Of a DNA stretch of 64,000 bases, positions 60,110-64,000 are shown in pieces (within the stretch, counting starts at the first letter, position 1; the number at the start of each line of letters is the position of its first letter). The position numbers were made by a program, and so were the translations under genes. Origin of the DNA: Coriolopsis trogii (taxonomy: Eukaryota; Basidiomycota; Agaricomycetes; Polyporales; Polyporaceae); the NCBI GenBank assembly GCA_020543525.1, contig JAHYIO010000036.1:1054001-1118000 (forward strand). The letters are read 5' to 3'. The notes below the pieces were generated by a model that saw only the letters and a program-made list of their open reading frames with translations, had not been told where the DNA came from and did not search any database.

Positions 60110-63100
60110 TCATTGCGCAGCTGCCTCCAGTGGCTTCCCCTTTGCCAGAATTTGTGGCCGTGCAACCAGCGCTTCCACCAGGTCATGATGCTGTTCCCAC
60201 CACGCCGACTTGGGTCGGCGGTTCTGCATATCCGCGTGCTCGGCCATATCCTGCACAGACACCCACTGTACGGAGGATCCTTGAACAGTAATCACCGCGG
60301 CGCTCTCCGGTGGTGCCTGCTTCGTCCGCGTCTGCTGTTTGAGCAGCTGCTCGTGATGCTTCTCGATGAAGCTCATGCACTTCAGCGAGAGCCGCACCGC
60401 ACGCGTGCGGTCAGTGGGCGAGGGAATACCACCCTGAAGCGTGTGGCCTAACGCGGCTGACCTGGAGTCGAATAGCGATCCGCCCTCCTCCTTGAACATC
60501 TTCGTGATCATCTCCGTTGTGTAGACATCAGACGAGACTTCGTTCCTGTAAAGGGGGAGCGTAATCAACGACCATCCAAGCAGCAGATAATGCCACCAAC
60601 CTGAGCACGAGACGTCCTTCACTCTTTCCTTTAGCATCCATCGCATACCGTCTCTTCAGGTATTTGACATCGTTCCTGAGCATGTCGAGGTCGATACCAC
60701 GTTCAGGTGTGTATACGATACATGCGCCCGTCTTGAAGGCACGAATAGGTCAGTCCCAGTTATGACCTCGAGAACGAAGGATCCTCACCGCAAGCGCGCC
60801 CATGGTAGCAATGTAACCACACTTGCCGCCCTGCGTCTCCACGACGAACACCCTGTTACGGCTCGCGGACGCACTCTGCTTGATCGCATCGCAAGCATCC
60901 ACCAGCGCATTCAAGCTCGTATCACTCCCGAGACTGAACTCCGTCATTGGCACATTGTTCGAGATCGTCGCCGGCAAATGGACCATCGGGATGTTGAACG
61001 CAGGGTAAAACTTCCTCCCCTGCTCGAGTATGGACAACGAGCTGAACGCCTCGAAGCCCCCGATCATGATGAACGCATGGAAATTGTACTGCTGGAACTT
61101 CGCCGCGACGGCGCCCAAGTCGATGTCAGGAAGCTTTCGGTTCGTCCCGAGCTCCGAACCACCGCGCGTCATCCAGTTGTCGACGCCGAGCCAAGAGAGT
61201 TGATGTATATTGTCGTCGAGCAGGCCGATGAAACCGTTGTGGATCGCGAACGGCTTGTGGCCCTGACGGATGCAGTACCGGACAGCTGCACGAGTAGCGG
61301 CGTTCATGCCACCTGCAGGCGCGCCGACACTGTCCAAACCTTCAGAAGAGGTCAGGGAATAGCTAGGACAGGCCTTGACTCACTGCATGATAGCAACCCG
61401 CATCCGCTGACAATATGAACATCTTAACGGAAGACCAGTATGGCGTGCGGGTGCGGACTCACGAGATGATGAGGTAGCTGATGCTCGCTGTCGAGCCCCG
61501 ACGTCGCGTAGAACCCATCCAGAGTCTCACGGAACTCTGGATCACGCAGAGACATCGCCTTCTCAAAGTTCTTCTCACTGATTGCTTGTGCGACCTCGCG
61601 AGTCTTGGGAGAACATCCGTATGCGTGTCGAGATACCATGGACGAGAACAAAACGCACCATTTTGACCGCCTCCATGAGCGGCACGCGAGTAATGTTGTT
61701 CTCTCGTATTCCAATCATGTACGAAGGCGTCTCTGGCGTTGCCTCTAGAAGTGCTTCGACTGCTTCGACAGCCTGCAACGTCGGCTATCATCGCGGGGTT
61801 CACAGTCAGTATTCTATCGGTCCAAAAAACGCTAAAGATGTGAATTTACCAAGAGACGATCAATAGCGCAGGGCCTTCCGCCACGTTGGGTGTGTCCTAG
61901 GGTCGTGACCCGAGTATCGAGCCCGAGACGCTCGGACAAGATATCTTTCACTTGGTCTGCGCGGATGGGTTGCAACTTGGAGTCGAGCGCGCCTTCCGCG
62001 ACAATGACAATCGTCTTCCGTTTCCCGATATCTCGGTGCTAGGGGCGCAATGAACTTCCACCCACTTCCGTCAGGCGTCTGGTCAACTCACGCTCTGAAT
62101 CTTCTTGCACATCTCGTCTGTCCAGTTATCCGCATCGGGCGGGTTTTCCGGGATGAAGATGAAGTCAGCACCACAACTGTCATCGCACCGTCAGGTATGC
62201 TCGAACTGGTTGTACCACAACACGTTACCTGACGCCGGCCATCAGCGCAAGCCATCCGCAATGTCTGCCCATGACTTCGAGCACGAACGCGCGCGAGTGA
62301 GAGAACGCCGTAGAGTTGATGTTGTCGATGGACTCGCAAATACGGTGCAGGGCCGTCGGCGCCCCAATCGTAAGATCCGTCATCGACATGTCGTTGTCAA
62401 TGGAGCCGACCAGCCCGACAATCTTGAGGTGTGCGTGTTTCTTCGCCTGCTCGTCGGTGATCCGGTTCTCGTTTCGGAGTTCGTTGACTAGTCCTGGCCA
62501 TTCCGCGCGGAAGACATCCGCGCCCGTCAAAGATCCGTCGCCACCGCAGACCACGAGCGCGTCGATGCCCTCCTTGATCAAGTTATGTGCTGCGGTGAGG
62601 CGTCCTTCATGGGTACGGAACGCGACCGAGCGCGCGGTGCCTATGAGTGTTCCACCCTAGCAAAATCTTTCTGGTCAGCTTCGACGCCTTGGCAACAGCG
62701 AGATACCATAGTCGAGGCCTCTTGCACTCTCAGGACCCGGCTACGGGCTGCCAAGTTTGCTCGCGTAGTTAGAGCGGGAAAGCGCTAGGATGCGCCGGTT
62801 CGGGAGGCGCAGCATAGCGGCGGATTCCAGCACGACGACGTTAGAACGGTCAGCCTCGCCATTACAGTCCGAGCGTCCAAGACGGTTTGCACGAAAGATT
62901 GGTCCCAAGACTCAATGTGATGCGCGATTGCGTTCAGCGAGGCTTCTCGTAGCCGCGACCCCGTGGCCAGACATGCATGGAGAACACTCACTTCTGCGAA
63001 CCAGCCGCGGACGTCATCCCACCCAACGCGAACGATGTAGCGACCTCTGAGCGTCCTACCTCCGGGGTGATCACCTGTACCGTCCTTCAAGAGCTCTCCA

Positions 63101-63431
63101 TCGCCAAAGCGCAAGTTGTGTACGAAGCTGTCCGATGGTTCCTGAGTCTCCGCCTTCGCTCGCGGACTCGTAGGAATCTTTTCCGCCACGCTTTGAGTGT
63201 GACGATGACCCTCCGAGTTACCGCGGACGAGTCCTTCGTAACCCTCACGAACGATCCATGCCTCGCATCCCCTATATGCTTTCGTTGATTAGATTGAGCC
63301 GCATATACGGAGGACAACAGATCGCACTTGATGATAGCGGCCTTCACCACTGCGCGCACCACCGCGTTCATCCCCGCACTGTCCCCTCCTGATGTGAGCA
63401 CCGCGAGCTTCATCTTCTTGCCGTCGGACAT
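60110..63431 (-). CDS. PFK1: ATP-dependent 6-phosphofructokinase (eukaryotic, two-domain)
   Basis: Key glycolytic enzyme forming fructose 1,6-bisphosphate, cytosolic. The minus-strand gene starts at 63431 ([20 protein letters not shown]) and ends at 60110 (LEAAAQ). Many exons. N-half: [72 protein letters not shown]-half: [84 protein letters not shown]. Both halves of the duplicated fold are present, as in fungal PFKs. Intron 62991-62657 is 335 nt, long for this window. In-frame TTG codons upstream of 63431 are not starts. Divergent from the WLM gene, 312 bp apart. Confidence 0.94.
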
Positions 63432-63743
63432 GGTGGTGGTCAAGGCTGAGTGGTTGTGGCGACCGCAGTGGCAGCAGGAGACCTGTTACGTGACAGTATA
63501 GGCTTGTCGAGATCGTATGACGTCCAGACAGGGGGCAAACGTGCGAGGGAGAGCAAAAAGAGCGAGGTGGGCCGAGGACACTGCAGATCTTGGCTGCAGC
63601 TGCCAATCTAAGCGCGATAATGCAGACGCGGGCCAGCGAGCCGGGGCACGTGCCACGCGTCGACGCGTCTCGGTGATCTCGCGTCAGCTTCTCTCTTCTC
63701 TACCGCCACCAGCGCGTACCGTTGCATCTCGTAGAGCTTGAAT
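63432..63743. promoter_or_regulatory. Bidirectional promoter between PFK and the WLM gene
   Basis: 312 bp between start codons. No TATA box recognised. Confidence 0.4.
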
Positions 63744-64000
63744 ATGGTCCATGTCAGGCTCAACGAGCACGAGGCCAACCCGAACCCGCATGTGAACTTC
63801 ATCACCCCGCTCAAGATGGCGGACCCAGAGTCTGAAGAGGAGGCAAGACAACTGCTCCGCGCGTTGGCCGCACAGGTCAGGCCCATCATGAAGGCCCACG
63901 GCTTCGTCGTCAACAGCCTTGAAGAGGTGAGCATGACCGACACCTTGTTTCTGAGGCGAGTGCGAGTAGTTGATTATGGCCCGGGTAGTACGAACACAAT
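63744..64000 (+). CDS. WLM/Wss1-type metalloprotease, first exon only (runs off right edge)
   Basis: Exon 1 (63744-63926) reads MVHVRLNEHEANPNPHVNF, ARQLLRALAAQVRPIMKAHG, FVVNSLEE, then a GTGAGC donor. This is the conserved N-terminal block of fungal WLM-domain proteins (related to Wss1, which degrades DNA-protein crosslinks). The HExxH zinc site should lie in later exons outside the window, so catalytic competence cannot be judged. The ATG at 63744 opens the conserved block directly. Confidence 0.8.
   Translation, partial: MVHVRLNEHEANPNPHVNFITPLKMADPESEEEARQLLRALAAQVRPIMKAHGFVVNSLEEVSMTDTLFLRRVRVVDYGPGSTNT

Overview
This is a nuclear fungal window, most likely from an Agaricomycete (Basidiomycota), possibly a polypore. 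The reasons are dense gene packing on both strands, very many short GT-AG introns (about 50-70 nt), GC-rich coding sequence, and family content: a sedolisin protease, a Sit/ARN-type siderophore transporter, DUF6534-type membrane proteins and fungal APH-fold kinases. Nothing prokaryotic, viral or CRISPR-like was seen. Gene models were built by hand: splice sites were read from the sequence, phases were checked, and for most genes the exon sum was checked to be a multiple of three. No database search was run.

Layout. 0-5.4 kb: siderophore transporter (-, runs off the left edge), ribosomal protein uL4 (+), and a 51-residue Cys-rich protein whose middle exon is 24 nt (+). 5.7-13.5 kb: a CaMKK-type kinase (+) converging on a long coiled-coil membrane protein with an array of LC8-binding-like QT motifs (-). 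14.8-22.3 kb: a secreted sedolisin (+) and a 744-aa Ser/Pro-rich protein (+). 23.2-33.1 kb: a periplasmic-binding-protein-like protein in 10 exons (-), a 1,726-aa Caf120/Skg3-type PH protein (+), and an alkenal reductase-type MDR enzyme with 17- and 18-nt exons (-). 33.6-37.5 kb: a 20-exon citrate synthase ending in SKL, with a 3-nt exon and a GC-AG intron (+), and a small GPI-anchored-type surface protein (+). 38.4-50.8 kb is a housekeeping block: IWS1 (-), XPG/Rad2 nuclease (+), complex I NDUFB8 (-), a SAM methyltransferase with a 906-nt intron (+), PA2G4/EBP1 (+) and KEOPS subunit Pcc1 (-). 50.8-58.4 kb is looser accessory sequence: a 603-bp hAT-like MITE immediately upstream of PCC1, an APH-fold kinase (+), and one or two DUF6534-like membrane-protein loci (-). 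58.4-64 kb: a Bqt4-like nuclear-envelope protein (-), 6-phosphofructokinase (-), and the first exon of a WLM/Wss1-type protease (+, runs off the right edge).

Functionally this is mostly an ordinary mixed fungal neighbourhood with many head-to-head pairs about 300-600 bp apart (transporter/uL4, reductase/citrate synthase, IWS1/XPG, NDUFB8/methyltransferase, PFK/WLM). There is no obvious biosynthetic cluster. The most unusual signals are architectural: micro-exons down to 3 nt, a MITE inserted 35 bp upstream of the PCC1 start codon, and paired iron-type GATA sites upstream of the siderophore transporter.
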